64,000 nucleotides of DNA from Archivesica marissinica. Its lineage: Eukaryota; Mollusca; Bivalvia; Venerida; Vesicomyidae. A program made the translations under genes and the position numbers. The number at the start of each line of letters is the position of its first letter. The first letter of the stretch is position 1. The stretch covers positions 8,806,740-8,870,739 of the forward strand of contig CM026393.1 of NCBI GenBank assembly GCA_014843695.1, written 5' to 3'. This document shows positions 36,001-46,363 of this stretch, piece after piece. Below the pieces are notes generated by a model that saw only the letters and a list, made by a program, of their open reading frames with translations, was not told the DNA's origin and did no database searches.

Positions 36001-36912
36001 TCAAGGATTCTGAATGTTCGGTGAAATGTGTTGGTTCGTCGATTAGTTGTTGAAGATTATACTGTTGAGATATGGAGGTAATTTTTCGATTAGTAGTTGG
36101 GTTGAGAGCATTGTAGTTAAAATCTCCAGTGATGATTATATCAGTGATATTTGTTTCAACTGCTAGTCCAATTGAATCTTCAACAAGTCTGTTGTGGATT
36201 GAATCAGAATTTGGCGGGCGATAGAAAACACCAAATAGGATATGCTTATTATTGCAGAGTGTTAGTTCCAACCATATACATTCAAGACGATTTAGCTCAA
36301 GGTCTGGTCTGCGCTTATAGTGTAGACTATTTCTAACGTATATTATGACACCACCATGGGCATCACCAACACGATCTTTTCGTTCAGGTTTATGGAAATT
36401 TGGAAACATGAGGTCCTCTGTTGGGATCGAGTTGTTCAGCCATGTCTCGGAAAAGGCGAGCACATCAAATTCACTAAGTTCTGCATATAGCAAGTCCAGT
36501 TTGTGTTGCAGACTTTGGATATTTAAATGAACAAAGGAGAGATGGTTGGAGATTTCGAGAGCATCTGACATCATGCTGGAAATTGATGAAACTACAGATG
36601 ATATGTGTGAATTTGGTCCCGGATTCTGGTGAACATCGCCGGCTATAATTAACAGTATATAAAGCCAACTTAAAGCAATAACCAGACTAAGCGTCAACAG
36701 AGAATATAATGTGCAATGCACGTTGGCATTAAAATGTACTCCCGGTGGGAACTTTCTTGGAGGAAATTTGATTTCTCTTTCAACGCATGCAGATGATAAA
36801 ACTGAAACATATAGTGAGTATAGAAAAAGCGGTGTGCAGTGTAAAACAATGAGGATAGTGGTAAATGCAGGATACGACCCCCTGAATCTGCATGAAGGCA
36901 CGCTCCTAATTA
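33047..36912 (-). mobile_element. Non-LTR retrotransposon (Jockey/CR1-group type) with 14-bp target-site duplication
   Basis: The 14-mer CACGCTCCTAATTA occurs at 33047-33060 and again at 36899-36912, directly flanking the element, so 33061-36898 (3838 bp) was inserted by target-primed reverse transcription in minus orientation. The 3' UTR is 33061-33410 and has an AATAAA close to the end. The polyprotein frame is open up to the 5' junction without an upstream ATG, suggesting a modest 5' truncation. Coding content is described in the next entry. Confidence 0.93.
33411..36898 (-). pseudogene. LINE polyprotein: 2A-like motif, endonuclease and reverse transcriptase, broken by one stop and one frameshift
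   Basis: Reading from the 5' end, a hydrophobic stretch leads into AGDVHQNPGP (36611-36643), a 2A-like peptide motif. Next comes an APE-type endonuclease (LSFVHLNIQSL, FSETWL, ITGDFN, SLIDLVLVS), then the reverse transcriptase (DKAAGPDGISNRIL, NYRPISLLN, DISKAFDKVWH, the GVPQG box, FADDTSLYV) and a C-terminal Cys/His knuckle (CNCGQ, then HYFFEC). An in-frame TGA at 34718-34720 falls just after LFQWF, where an Arg codon CGA is expected. About 90 bases on, a one-base loss near 34630 shifts the frame in GVPQG/SILGP. Otherwise the frame is intact, so the copy is young. No ATG precedes the 2A-like motif; the first in-frame ATG pair follows it. Confidence 0.9.
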
Positions 36913-37391
36913 ATTAAAAGTGTTAATGTCCTGCATGTACGCTTAGTATTTAATATAATAGGCCTACTCTGGTATTTTGACACCAGTCCAATTTTAATAA
37001 TAATGGACTGCAAGTACAAATGTATGACGTCACAACATTGTTTTAAAGTAAGCCTATATGTAACTCGTCCAAATATTTAAGTGCATCCGCCTACTCGCTA
37101 TGATCCGTTATCTATACTGGAAAATTATTCATAAATCAATTGAAATGTATCAATGTTGATACGATTAATGCTTCACTTGGAAGACGTAGAGAGGATGTAC
37201 CACTGTAATCTTGATGTACACACATTCATGTACCGTATGTCGCGGTCAATTAAGGATATGCTGTTACCATAACCTTGGATATTATTGTGATTGTGTGGGT
37301 GGGGTACAATTGTGATGAGATAACATACCACTATCATATTAAAGTTATATACCAGACAAAAAGTGCAGAACATACTTGTTTAAACGTTCGA
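36913..37391. other. Presumed 5' flank of the GPCR gene
   Basis: No repeat or coding exon recognised. An open frame runs into the GPCR exon from a TTG at 37275, but the first ATG in that frame is at 37392. Confidence 0.45.
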
Positions 37392-38063
37392 ATGGCGGGA
37401 GTTTTAAACCAATCGTTGACGTGTGAAGGGAACACCCACGTCACTTCCGGTTCAGACATACTGCGATGCATTATTATTATCACTATTATGCTTTTGATCA
37501 TCATCGGAAACGCGTGTTGTCTCGTGATTTTCAACAGCCCGAACAGCAGGAAACATTTCATGAAACGTGTACGATACATGATGAATTCTCTGTGTTGCAC
37601 CGACTTGTGCATAGGGCTTCTCATGTGCCCATCTACCATCTACCCAGCCCTGAAACATTGCTGGCCCTTTGGAGAATTCATGTGCAAACTCGAGGCTCTT
37701 TTGATATCAGCTTTATTTCATGAATCCACACTAAACATGGTGCTAATTGCTGTGGATAGGTACTGTATAGTCCACTTTCATCGATACAATACCATGATGA
37801 CGTCACGGAGATTCATGTTCGTAATTCTCGGCACGTGGATTAGTGTGTTCTCGTGTTATGCGATAGTTATCTACGTGGGTGAAGAGTATTACTTCGATGA
37901 GATTGGAATCAACTGTGAGCCTTATTATTTAAATCCTAACGTGACTTTATCTGTACTCGGGGTATTCTACGTCGTGCCGGCGATTATATTTCTGTTTTGC
38001 TATGGTTCGATATACCGAACATCAACAAGGAGAAAGGTGTTGACCATATCGCCAGATGATAAG
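37392..38063 (+). CDS. GPCR exon 1 (N-terminus to TM5)
   Basis: ATG at 37392 opens MAGVLNQSLTCEG; the exon runs to SPDDK and the donor AAG/GTAGAT at 38064. The frame stays open to 38093, but that extension (VDLFHFKLN) is intronic. The short extracellular N-terminus has no signal peptide, as is usual in this class. Confidence 0.85.
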
Positions 38064-41000
38064 GTAGATCTATTTCACTTTAAATTAAATTAATATGGGC
38101 CTCCGTGCCAAACCGGTTATGGCCGTTAATTTCAATTCCTTACACCGCAGTAGGATTCCAGAGGATTCACCATTGGGATTTTCTAATGTTTGTTATAACT
38201 TGTGGCCCGACCCTTTTGCAATGTTACATAAATGCAGGCGCGGCGCTAGGAATTTCTGGAGGGGGTTCGACACAAGTGCGACGGCCCGTAGGGCAGGAGC
38301 CTGCTAGGGGGGTCCGGGGGCATGCTCCCCCTGAAAATTTTAAATCTGGAAGCTCTGAAATGGCATTTCCTGCATTCTAGAGCTCAAAATGTATGGTAAA
38401 ACAGATGGCAGGAACAAGCATCAGCAGCTTCACAGCTCTCTGTGAAAGTTTGTTAAATCGTGTATCCATCTCACTGATGATGCAGTCAAGAAGTGGAATG
38501 GCAACTGTACGGCGATAATATTCTTCTGGCGTATCAGCGGACTGATTTTGACGATGGATCTGGCGTTTGGCAATGCGTGGCAAAGACGGATCAACGTTTA
38601 GTTTCTCTGCGATGCGTTCGGCTTGTTTGTAGATCTTTTTGAAACCTTCATCAACGTTGTCACGTGTCGCTTTCATATCAGACGCGGTTTCATCAATCAA
38701 CTGGTAAGCTTTTACAATGTCTATCGTTCGACCCTGAAGGTAGACGGTAACGCCGTGAAGAGGGTGCAACAGGTAATACAGCGACACCAGACCAACAATA
38801 AATCCGTCACAGCTTTAGCGTGAGCAATTGCATCTTTCTTTGATTCCGAGTCCCAGCCTTCCGTAAACGCCTTATCAAAACCATCCATGTCCGGGTGAGT
38901 ACCACTGATGATATCAAAGCACTCTACCAGGAATGGTAGGGCCAGGTAGAAATGCTCATAAGCGGTATCGCGCTCCGACCAACGAGTCTTGCACATGCCA
39001 ATTATCACTTTTCTAGTGGTGGCATTGTGAACGTGACGTTTTTCCGCTATCATTTCTATGAGCCTTTCCCGTTTTGGAGAGTAGTTGAAGAAGATAGCTA
39101 CATCCTTCATGGTAGCAATCACATGCTGTATGTTATTAGCTTTACAGCTAGCGGCAATGGAAAGATTAAGAATATGTCCATTGCAATGGGTATATGGAGC
39201 ATTTGGTGCATGCTGTGAAATGATTCCAGATACGCCTTTCTTCTCGCTAGAAATGTTTGAGGCACCATCATAACACTGCCCCTGAAGCTGATGAATATCC
39301 AAACCAACGTTTTTATGGAACTCCAGGATGGCTATGAATGTTGATGAACTCAACGAACTCCTTTCGTATCTGTTTCACTTCTACAAAGCGAAAGCAAACT
39401 GATAGAATTTAATCATTGCTTGATGTTACCTCATCCACCATTACAGTGTGAAAACCTGATTTCTTAATCTCTGTAATAATATCTGCTTCGATGATGGAGT
39501 GGCCAATCAAATGAATCATCTCATTTTGCGACTGGTGATGATGATATGAAGCATTCCTTGAGATGGGTTTCATCATATGATCGTACACCATTAACTGAAA
39601 AAGGGGGTTCGTTCGCACCCCCGAACCCCCCCTGGCGCCGCCCCTGAAATGTATGTATGTATCTTATACATTGTTAATTTCTATTCTGTATCATGCATGT
39701 ATGTCAACTGTACTGTTTAATATGCATATGCAATAAAATATGGTTAAATCAAATCGCAGTAAGTTCAGTCGAATCCCATAAAGGGATGTGGAATTATTTC
39801 ATGTGAGAAATATATTTGATTGGTTTGTTGAAAGCTGGTGGATATACTATAACACTAGTACCCAGTTGTGTGTCTTAAATTCTGCCCCATGTGGAATTTG
39901 GAACAACCACCAATCAAAGCTGACCAGTCTGCATGGGGGGGGGCTAGTGACTATGTCATACCCGGTAAGAGGTTAAACAGTCTGCATGGGGTAGCTACTA
40001 TGTCATACCCGGTAAGAGGTTAAACAGTCTGCATGGGGTAGCGACTATGTCATACCCGGTAAGAGGTTAAACAGTCTGCATGGGGTAGCGACTATGTCAT
40101 ACCCGGTAAGAGGTTAAACAGTCTGCACGGGGTAGCGACTATGTCATACCCGGTAAGAGGTTAAACAGTCTGCATGGGGTACGATATATCAACCCGGTAG
40201 GTAACAGTCGCGGGTAGGATTATACCCAGGGTAGCGACTAATCATACCGTAAAAGGTTAACAGTCTGCATGGGGTAGCACTATATCATACCGGTAAGAGG
40301 TTAAACCACCAACCAAAACAGTCTGCATGGGGTAGCGACTATATCATACCCGGTAAGAGGTTAAACAGTCTGCATGGGGTAGCGACTATGCCATACCCGG
40401 TAAGAGGTTAAACAGTCTGCATGGGGTAGCGACTATACCATACCCGGTAAGAGGTTAAACAGTCTGCATGGGGTAGCGACTATGTCATACCCGGTAAGAG
40501 GTTAAACAGTCTGCATGGGGTAGCGACTATGCCATACCCGGTAAGAGGTTAAACAGTCTGCATGGGGTAGCGACTATGTCATACCCGGTAAGAGGTTAAA
40601 CAGTCTGCATGGGGTAGCGACTATGCCATACCCGGTAAGAGGTTAAACAGTCTGCATGGGGTAGCGACTATGTCATACCCGGTAAGAGGTTAAACAGTCT
40701 GCATGGGGTAGCGACTATGCCATACCCGGTAAGAGGTTAAACAGTCTGCATGGGGTAGCGACTATGTCATACCCGGTAAGAGGTTAAACAGTCTGCATGG
40801 GGTAGCGACTATGCCATACCCGGTAAGAGGTTAAACAGTCTGCATGGGGTAGCGACTATGTCATACCCGGTAAGAGGTTAAACAGTCTGCATGGGGTAGC
40901 GACTATGCCATACCCGGTAAGAGGTTAAACAGTCTGCATGGGGTAGCGACTATGCCATACCCGGTAAGAGGTTAAACAGTCTGCATGGGGTAGCGACTAT

Positions 41001-44000
41001 GTCATACCCGGTAAGAGGTTAAACAGTCTGCATGGGGTAGCGACTATGCCATACCCGGTAAGAGGTTAAACAGTCTGCATGGGGTAGCGACTATGTCATA
41101 CCCGGTAAGAGGTTAAACAGTCTGCATGGGGTAGCGACTATGCCATACCCGGTAAGAGGTTAAACAGTCTGCATGGGGTAGCGACTATGTCATACCCGGT
41201 AAGAGGTTAAACAGTCTGCATGGGGTAGCGACTATGCCATACCCGGTAAGAGGTTAAACAGTCTGCATGGGGTAGCGACTATGTCATACCCGGTAAGAGG
41301 TTAAACAGTCTGCATGGGGTAGCGACTATGCCATACCCGGTAAGAGGTTAAACAGTCTGCATGGGGTAGCTACTATGTCATACCCGGTAAGAGGTTAAAT
41401 GGGCGGTATCTATTAGAGAATACATATTTGAATTGGAATTATGCAGGTGTGGAATTTGCTATTAAATGATAAATTACGTACCTGGTCCAACCCTATAACC
41501 CCTGATCCGTAACTTGCCTACATCTAATACCGGGTGTTATTTGGACTTTACTTCCTATATTCTGTATGCATTTAATCACGTAATATAATCACGATGTACA
41601 GAGATTACTGATCTATTCTAATAACTCAAGGACACACATATATTCAAATTTGAGATAACGGAGTAGTGATTTAAATAACTCGCAGTAGAGACGATTTCTT
41701 GTATCTTAAAGCGATAACTTGACTAATACTTTTTTATAATTTAGCTTTCAATGTTTGTTTGGAATGGACAAACGTAGCTATTATATACTGAGTCAAAAAA
41801 GAAACGATACCAAACTAAAAATGACGTAAAACGGATAAAACCATAGAAAGGTTTAATATATTATTACGTATCAGTACCGGGTATCTTATTGCAACGTCAG
41901 CCAACCATAAACACAGGTAAATAAACACCCGATAATCCTGGAACGCCGAATTTCCGATTTGCACGTGCTCCTCAACAAAGACAACTTCCTACACATGTAC
42001 AAATCGGAAAACCGGTTTATTGTACTGTTATTGCATTATCATCGAGGAAAAACACCTTATATACCCATTGTTACCTCTAACAAAATGCCTAGGCTAAACC
42101 GCAATCAGAGAATGCGTGCCATTGGCATGATTGACGGCGGTTTACGTCAGCATGACGTCGCAAATCGACTCGGGGTTACAGTTACGCGGATCACGATAAC
42201 ACGTCTACTTCGACGTTATCGAACACATGGATCGGTGGACGACCGTCCAAGATCTGGTCGACCACGTGTGATGACGCGTGAACAGGACCGTCACATTCGG
42301 ACGTCACATTTACGTGACCGGTTCCTACCTGCTACGCACACAGCTGCCGTTACTCATGGGATGACCAACAATCGCATCAGTGCACAAACAGTCAGGAACC
42401 GGCTCGGTGAACGTGGCATTCGTGCCTATCGGCCATACGTTGGACCCATCCTGACACGACGTCACCGTGACGTACGGCGGGAATGGACGACGAAACGTGC
42501 TCGCTGGACTCGGTTACAGTGGAATTCGGTGATGTTTAGCGATGAATCGCGGTTCTGTTTGCGTCGAGCGGATGGCAGAGAGCGGGTATATCGCAGACGC
42601 GGTGAACGTTACGTCAGGTCGATCTGTTCGGGGGCGGAAGCGTTATGGCGTGGGGCGGTATCACCTTCGGCAGTCGCACTGAACTGTTAGTGGTGGACGG
42701 GAACCTAAACGCCCAGCGGTACTGTGATGAGATCCTTGCGCCAGTTGTTGTGCCGTTCTTTAACGCCAACAGAAACGTCACACTGTTCCAACAGGACAAC
42801 GCCAGGTGTCATACTGCTCGGATTTCCACCACATTATTGGAGCAGAACAATATTGAAACCCTGCCGTGGCCTGCTTTGTCACCAGACTTGTCACCAGACT
42901 TGTCACCCATAGAACATGTGTGGGATACGTTAGACCGCCGCGTCAGCCGGTAACGTTAAACCAACTGAGGGATGTTTTGCGTCAGGAGTGGACAAATATT
43001 GACCAGCAAGAGATTCAGACACTCTTCCGTTCGATGCGACGGCGGTGCATTGCAGTGAGAGACGCAAATGGTGCCCATACTCGGTATTGACGTCTGTGTG
43101 AAAACTCCATTAGACCCCTGTCCGATGAACGTCATCACGCAGCAGACAGTTTCGGAGGCTCTTTATGTGCTCCTCTTTCAAACATGTTGGACTATCATCT
43201 TATGAATTTTCAAAGAATTTTCTTAATAAATGTTGAAATTATAGCCACATAAACACCAGGTATCGTTTCTTTTTTGACTCAGTATATATCAACTGTAAAG
43301 TAAGTACATGGATACATAGACTGCGTAATTTAATGTACATCATTCTTAAATACTATTGGCGTACCGGTAATCGGCCGGCTAATGTTTTTCGGTGAATGTC
43401 TTCTAGTCAGTCTCTTTTACGGCAAGTGGAATAATATTACTAAGTAAACTTGTCTGCATTTAATGAAATTGTCTAAACTGAGATTGCATAACAAATGTTC
43501 AAAATAAAATACACTTTCACCCGCTTATGATTTCAACATGGCGTCGAAAAAAGTACCAATTATCGGCCGACCTTGAAAATACATGTAACAGAAATGTTGA
43601 TTACAGTTAAATTCCAAAAAGCTAATTTACATTGGGCATAGTAATAATTGTTACTCGAAACGGAGGAATTTAACACCCAACAAATTATGTTTACTCTTCA
43701 ATATGAGATAAGTTGTGACATGGAGAAAAATGTCACTTAATGTGGAGAGTGGCATACCATACTGTCTTGCAGACGATTTTACTGGCAAACCCATGTCTCT
43801 AACAGCCTGATATGCATTTGTCAGTACAATTGGTGAATAGAGACGCCAGATTGGATTTGGGGAAAAATGGATGAAACTGAATTAGCATATTAAATATCTT
43901 GGACAATAGTATTTTTGAAGAAAAATGTTAAAAAGCTGTAAGAGGAACACTATATTTGAAGTGACCTGTAAAATGCGCATTATGACATTGTCGCATAACT

Positions 44001-45757
44001 ATCACGTGACCTTCCTGAGCAGCCGATGAAATTTCTCATTTTACAAAAACAAACACATATTGCTTTATATTTACCTCTTTAGGCTACACATAAATGGGAT
44101 TAATGAAAACATCAACATTTGCATCCTTTCAAATAAAATGTGAAAAATGTATCTGCTTTACGCACAGTTTGCTCTTTGATTGCTGTGTAAACTCCATAAG
44201 TACCAAAGCAGCTGTTTTAATAGAAATGACGTCATTCGCGGTCCGAATGTAAACAAAAATCATGTGAATAAACAAAGGCCGATATCAGGGATGTTGCCGA
44301 GGCAACGTACACAGCAAATCTAATTCAGCCGATACCAAAATATACATATTATGAACTATGCCCCCATTCAGTTTTACAATATCATTCTTCCACGCAACTT
44401 GGTCTTGATAGTCTCAAAATTAGTATATGGACAGTTATAAGTTCATATTATTTATACAAATTTATTTTAGCTCGATTGCGAAACAAGTTCTTTCAACTTA
44501 TATAAATCACTCTCGAGACCTCATTCCTGATGGAATCCATCGCCACGAGGGAGAGAGAAGAGGCAACGTGGAATTTAAATGCCTTGCCTAAGGGCACAAT
44601 CGTAACGCCTCCAGTGGGGCTCGAACTCCGGACCTTTCGCACCTGAAGCGAACGCGCATCCACTGCGCTATCACGACTTCCACAAATAAGTTCATATTAG
44701 TATTCGAACCCATGCGAAGATAATTGTGTAGTTTCTAACCAAGCATAGGGCATATTATTTCAATAAAACAGCCACTTACCGAAGCTTCAAAACAGGAACA
44801 TTGTGACATAACAGTCCCGTAGCCACACAGAGGCACAATAGAATATTTCCAAAGAAACCAAAAAATGAAAAATTAAATAAATAAAATGCCAACTATATCC
44901 CTTTGCTGTATAAAATGCCTGCTAGAAAGCTGAAAGGTCAGTACATAATTATACGTCTAAACTCATTAAATCAGAAACTGTAGGAAATCGCTTCTATACC
45001 CCAACCATTTTAAGGGGGAACATCCCACCGGACCCCCTAGATTGCCTCGGTTGACATTTTCCTCTGGCTACGGTACTGCATAATAAACACAAGTCGGCAC
45101 TACGTGTGTGCTATACTTTATTTATTGCACTGTACATATGAGTATGAAAATATTAAATATAACTCTAGACTGTATAAAAGATACATGTAGGCCATTTGTT
45201 TGCTTCAGCAAGGACGAATGATGAACGCGAACATTAGAACATCAAAGTACCTTGCTGCAATTACTGGAGGCTTCTTCTTTGCCGTAACGCCTTGGACGCT
45301 CTGTACCATTATTATAGTTGCGGCGAAAATCAAGCTCCAGAAAGATGTGGATTACTTTGTCACGTGGTTAGCTCTCAGCAACAGCTTCTGGAACTGCCTT
45401 ATTTACGGATTGATGAATAGAAAGTTTCGGCAAGCTGCGATGAGATTTGCATGCGGAAGATGGTTCAAATATATGCAAGATACTGTTTATCTTCGTTCAC
45501 AGGATGAAAGTAAAGACTTTAGCGAAGATTCGTCTGCTTATTCACACTACAAGCGTCGGATGACTCAGAAAAAGAGCACGAGGATGACAGAATGTGGAGA
45601 GATGACGTCGGTGACCGCCTCGTGCAGCAATTCTACCAACACTCCTATTAATACACCACGCGGTACACCGCAACACACTCCCCGAGGCTCGCCGACACTA
45701 CCTCGACTGCAACATAAACAATTGACCAATTTGGTGCACGAGAGTAAAGGAATGTGA
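37392..45757 (+). CDS. Class A (rhodopsin-like) G protein-coupled receptor, GPR21/GPR52-like (gene span, two exons)
   Basis: Exons 37392-38063 (224 codons) and 45209-45757 (182 codons plus stop) join in phase 0 to give 406 residues. Seven membrane segments are visible: TM1 about 24-48 with GN39-40; TM2 with D71; TM3 from C98 to D122-R123-Y124; TM4 with W149; TM5 with P196; TM6 about 238-262; TM7 about 271-292. C98 probably pairs with C175. N6 sits in an N-glycosylation motif. Two departures from type: TM6 has VTP (250-252) where CWxP is usual, and TM7 has NCLIY (286-290) in place of NPxxY. GPR21 and GPR52 also carry an NC-type TM7 motif and a similar TWLA.SNSF run, hence the comparison. The 100-residue tail is rich in TP and TPRG sites. 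The ligand is unknown. Confidence 0.85.
38235..39646 (-). mobile_element. hAT-superfamily transposon remnant (ZMYM1/DUF4371-like transposase), in GPCR intron
   Basis: Terminal inverted repeats CAGGCGCGGCGCTAGG (38235-38250) and the reverse complement of 39631-39646 (CAGGGGCGGCGCCAGG) match at 14 of 16 bases. On the minus strand, fragments at 39618-39409 (SGFHTVMVDEVTSS), 39353-38721 (LQGQCYDGASNISSEKKGVS, THCNGHILNLSIA, CKTRWSERD) and 38787-38377 encode the middle and C-terminal part of a hAT transposase of the DUF4371 kind. The N-terminus, including any DNA-binding domain, is absent, and frameshifts at about 39360-39400 and 38750 break it. The flanking 8-mers do not match cleanly, so the target duplication has decayed or the ends are slightly off. 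Confidence 0.85.
39922..41398. repeat. 47-bp minisatellite with strict two-variant alternation, in GPCR intron
   Basis: The unit contains CAGTCTGCATGGGGTAGCGA and CATACCCGGTAAGAGGTTAA. From about 40480 to 41398 the units alternate CTATGTCAT and CTATGCCAT, so the effective repeat is a 94-bp dimer; the alternation slips once, with two GCC units in a row at 40905 and 40952. The left part (40180-40320) is degenerate. Confidence 0.96.
41399..41781. other. Intronic sequence, no feature seen
   Basis: GPCR intron, AT-rich, nothing recognised. Confidence 0.5.
41782..43288 (+). mobile_element. Tc1-like DNA transposon with intact terminal inverted repeats, in GPCR intron
   Basis: The ends are perfect inverted repeats of about 30 bp reading TACTGAGTCAAAAAAGAAAC at each end, inside TATA, consistent with TA target duplication. 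The 1.5 kb length is normal for Tc1 elements carrying a transposase, described in the next entry. Confidence 0.95.
42085..43090 (+). pseudogene. Tc1-like transposase, two frameshifts and a 12-bp internal duplication
   Basis: ATG at 42085 opens MPRLNRNQRMRAIGMIDGGL, a paired-like helix-turn-helix region, followed by the basic segment DDRPRSGRPRVMT. The DDE catalytic residues are visible: D in FSDESRF (about 42540), D in LFQQDNARCHTA (about 42795) and E in SPIEHVWD (about 42912). A frameshift near 42625 falls just before GGGSVMAWGG, and a second near 42945 precedes RQPVTLNQLRDVL. TCACCAGACTTG is duplicated at about 42880-42903, adding LSPD, so the second-D-to-E spacing is 38 instead of the usual 34 residues. 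TGA ends the last frame at about 43088. The copy cannot make active transposase. Confidence 0.93.
43289..44436. other. Intronic sequence with one palindromic motif
   Basis: Unique AT-rich intron. The only motif singled out is the X-box-like palindrome at 44293-44306, listed separately. Confidence 0.5.
44293..44306. promoter_or_regulatory. X-box-like palindrome (possible RFX site)
   Basis: GTTGCCGAGGCAAC has perfect 6-bp arms around a 2-bp centre and fits the RFX-factor X-box form GTTGCC-NN-GGCAAC. It lies in the GPCR intron. A match of this kind can occur by chance, and no function is shown. Confidence 0.3.
44437..44699 (-). mobile_element. tRNA-derived SINE, family 2, full length with 14-bp target-site duplication
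   Basis: ATAAGTTCATATTA at 44437-44450 is repeated at 44686-44699, bracketing the insert 44451-44685. On the minus strand the head has box A (TAGCGCAGTGG) and box B (GAGTTCGAGCCCC). The body includes CCCTTAGGCAAGGCATTT and CACGTTGCCTCTTCTCTC, then the tail GAAAGAACTTGTTTCGCAAT. The clean target duplication proves insertion by retrotransposition. A plus-strand relative is at 56738. Confidence 0.93.
44812..45078. mobile_element. Short non-autonomous DNA element with CAGTNCCGTAGCCA termini, in GPCR intron
   Basis: The left end CAGTCCCGTAGCCA and the right end TGGCTACGGTACTG are inverted repeats with one mismatch, 267 bp apart. It carries no coding capacity. The termini match the 167-bp element at 32688-32854, making a family of at least two copies here. 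Confidence 0.6.
45209..45757 (+). CDS. GPCR exon 2 (TM6, TM7 and C-terminal tail)
   Basis: Acceptor TTTGTTTGCTTCAG precedes it. The exon opens QGRMMNANIRTSKYLAAITG; TM6 and TM7 follow, with helix 8 at MNRKFRQAAMRF and a cytoplasmic tail containing TPRGTPQHTPRGSP, likely proline-directed phosphorylation sites. It ends in ESKGM and TGA at 45755-45757. The last five codons and the stop belong to the first unit of the 36-bp array that follows. Confidence 0.85.
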   Translation, partial: QGRMMNANIRTSKYLAAITGGFFFAVTPWTLCTIIIVAAKIKLQKDVDYFVTWLALSNSFWNCLIYGLMNRKFRQAAMRFACGRWFKYMQDTVYLRSQDESKDFSEDSSAYSHYKRRMTQKKSTRMTECGEMTSVTASCSNSTNTPINTPRGTPQHTPRGSPTLPRLQHKQLTNLVHESKGM

Positions 45758-46363
45758 CGTTTCACATACGTGACATAGGGTAAATAGGGTAAATAAGTGT
45801 GACGTTTCACATATGTGACAGAATAAAGGAGTGTGACGTTTCACATACGTGACATAGAATAAAGGAGTGTGACGTTTCACATACGTGACATAGAGTAAAG
45901 GAGTGTGACATTTCACATACGTGACATAGAGTAAAGGTGTGCGACGATTCACAAACGTGACATAGAATAAAGAAGTGTGACGTTTCACATACGTGACATA
46001 GAATAAAGGAGTGTGACGTTTCACATACGTGACATAGCGTAAAGGAGTGTGACGTTTCACATACGTGACATAGAATAAAGGAGTGTGACGTTTCACATAC
46101 GTGACATAGAATAAAGGAGTGTGACGTTTCACATACGTGAAATAGAGTAAAGGAGTGTGATGTTACACATACGTGACACAGAGTAAAGGAGTGTGACGTT
46201 ACACATACGTGACATAGAGTAACGGAGTGTCACGTTTCACATACGTAACATAGAGTAAAGGAGTGTAACGTTTCACATACGTGACATAGAGTAACGGAGT
46301 GTGACGTTTCACATACGTGACATAGAGTAACTGAGTGTGACGTTACACAAACGTGACATAGTT
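45737..46363. repeat. 36-bp minisatellite starting inside the GPCR stop region
   Basis: The unit contains GAGTGTGACGTTTCACATAC and GTGACATAGAGTAAAG, about 17 copies. The first unit covers the last codons and TGA of the GPCR gene, so the transcript's 3' UTR would be this array. Each unit contains the small dyad TCACATACGTGA. Confidence 0.95.

Noticed and set aside
33997..36917. Plus-strand open frames across the LINE
   Set aside because: Shadows of the minus-strand polyprotein.
37275..37391. Upstream extension of the GPCR frame from a TTG
   Set aside because: No ATG in the extension and no conservation expected; the ATG at 37392 gives a normal short class A N-terminus.
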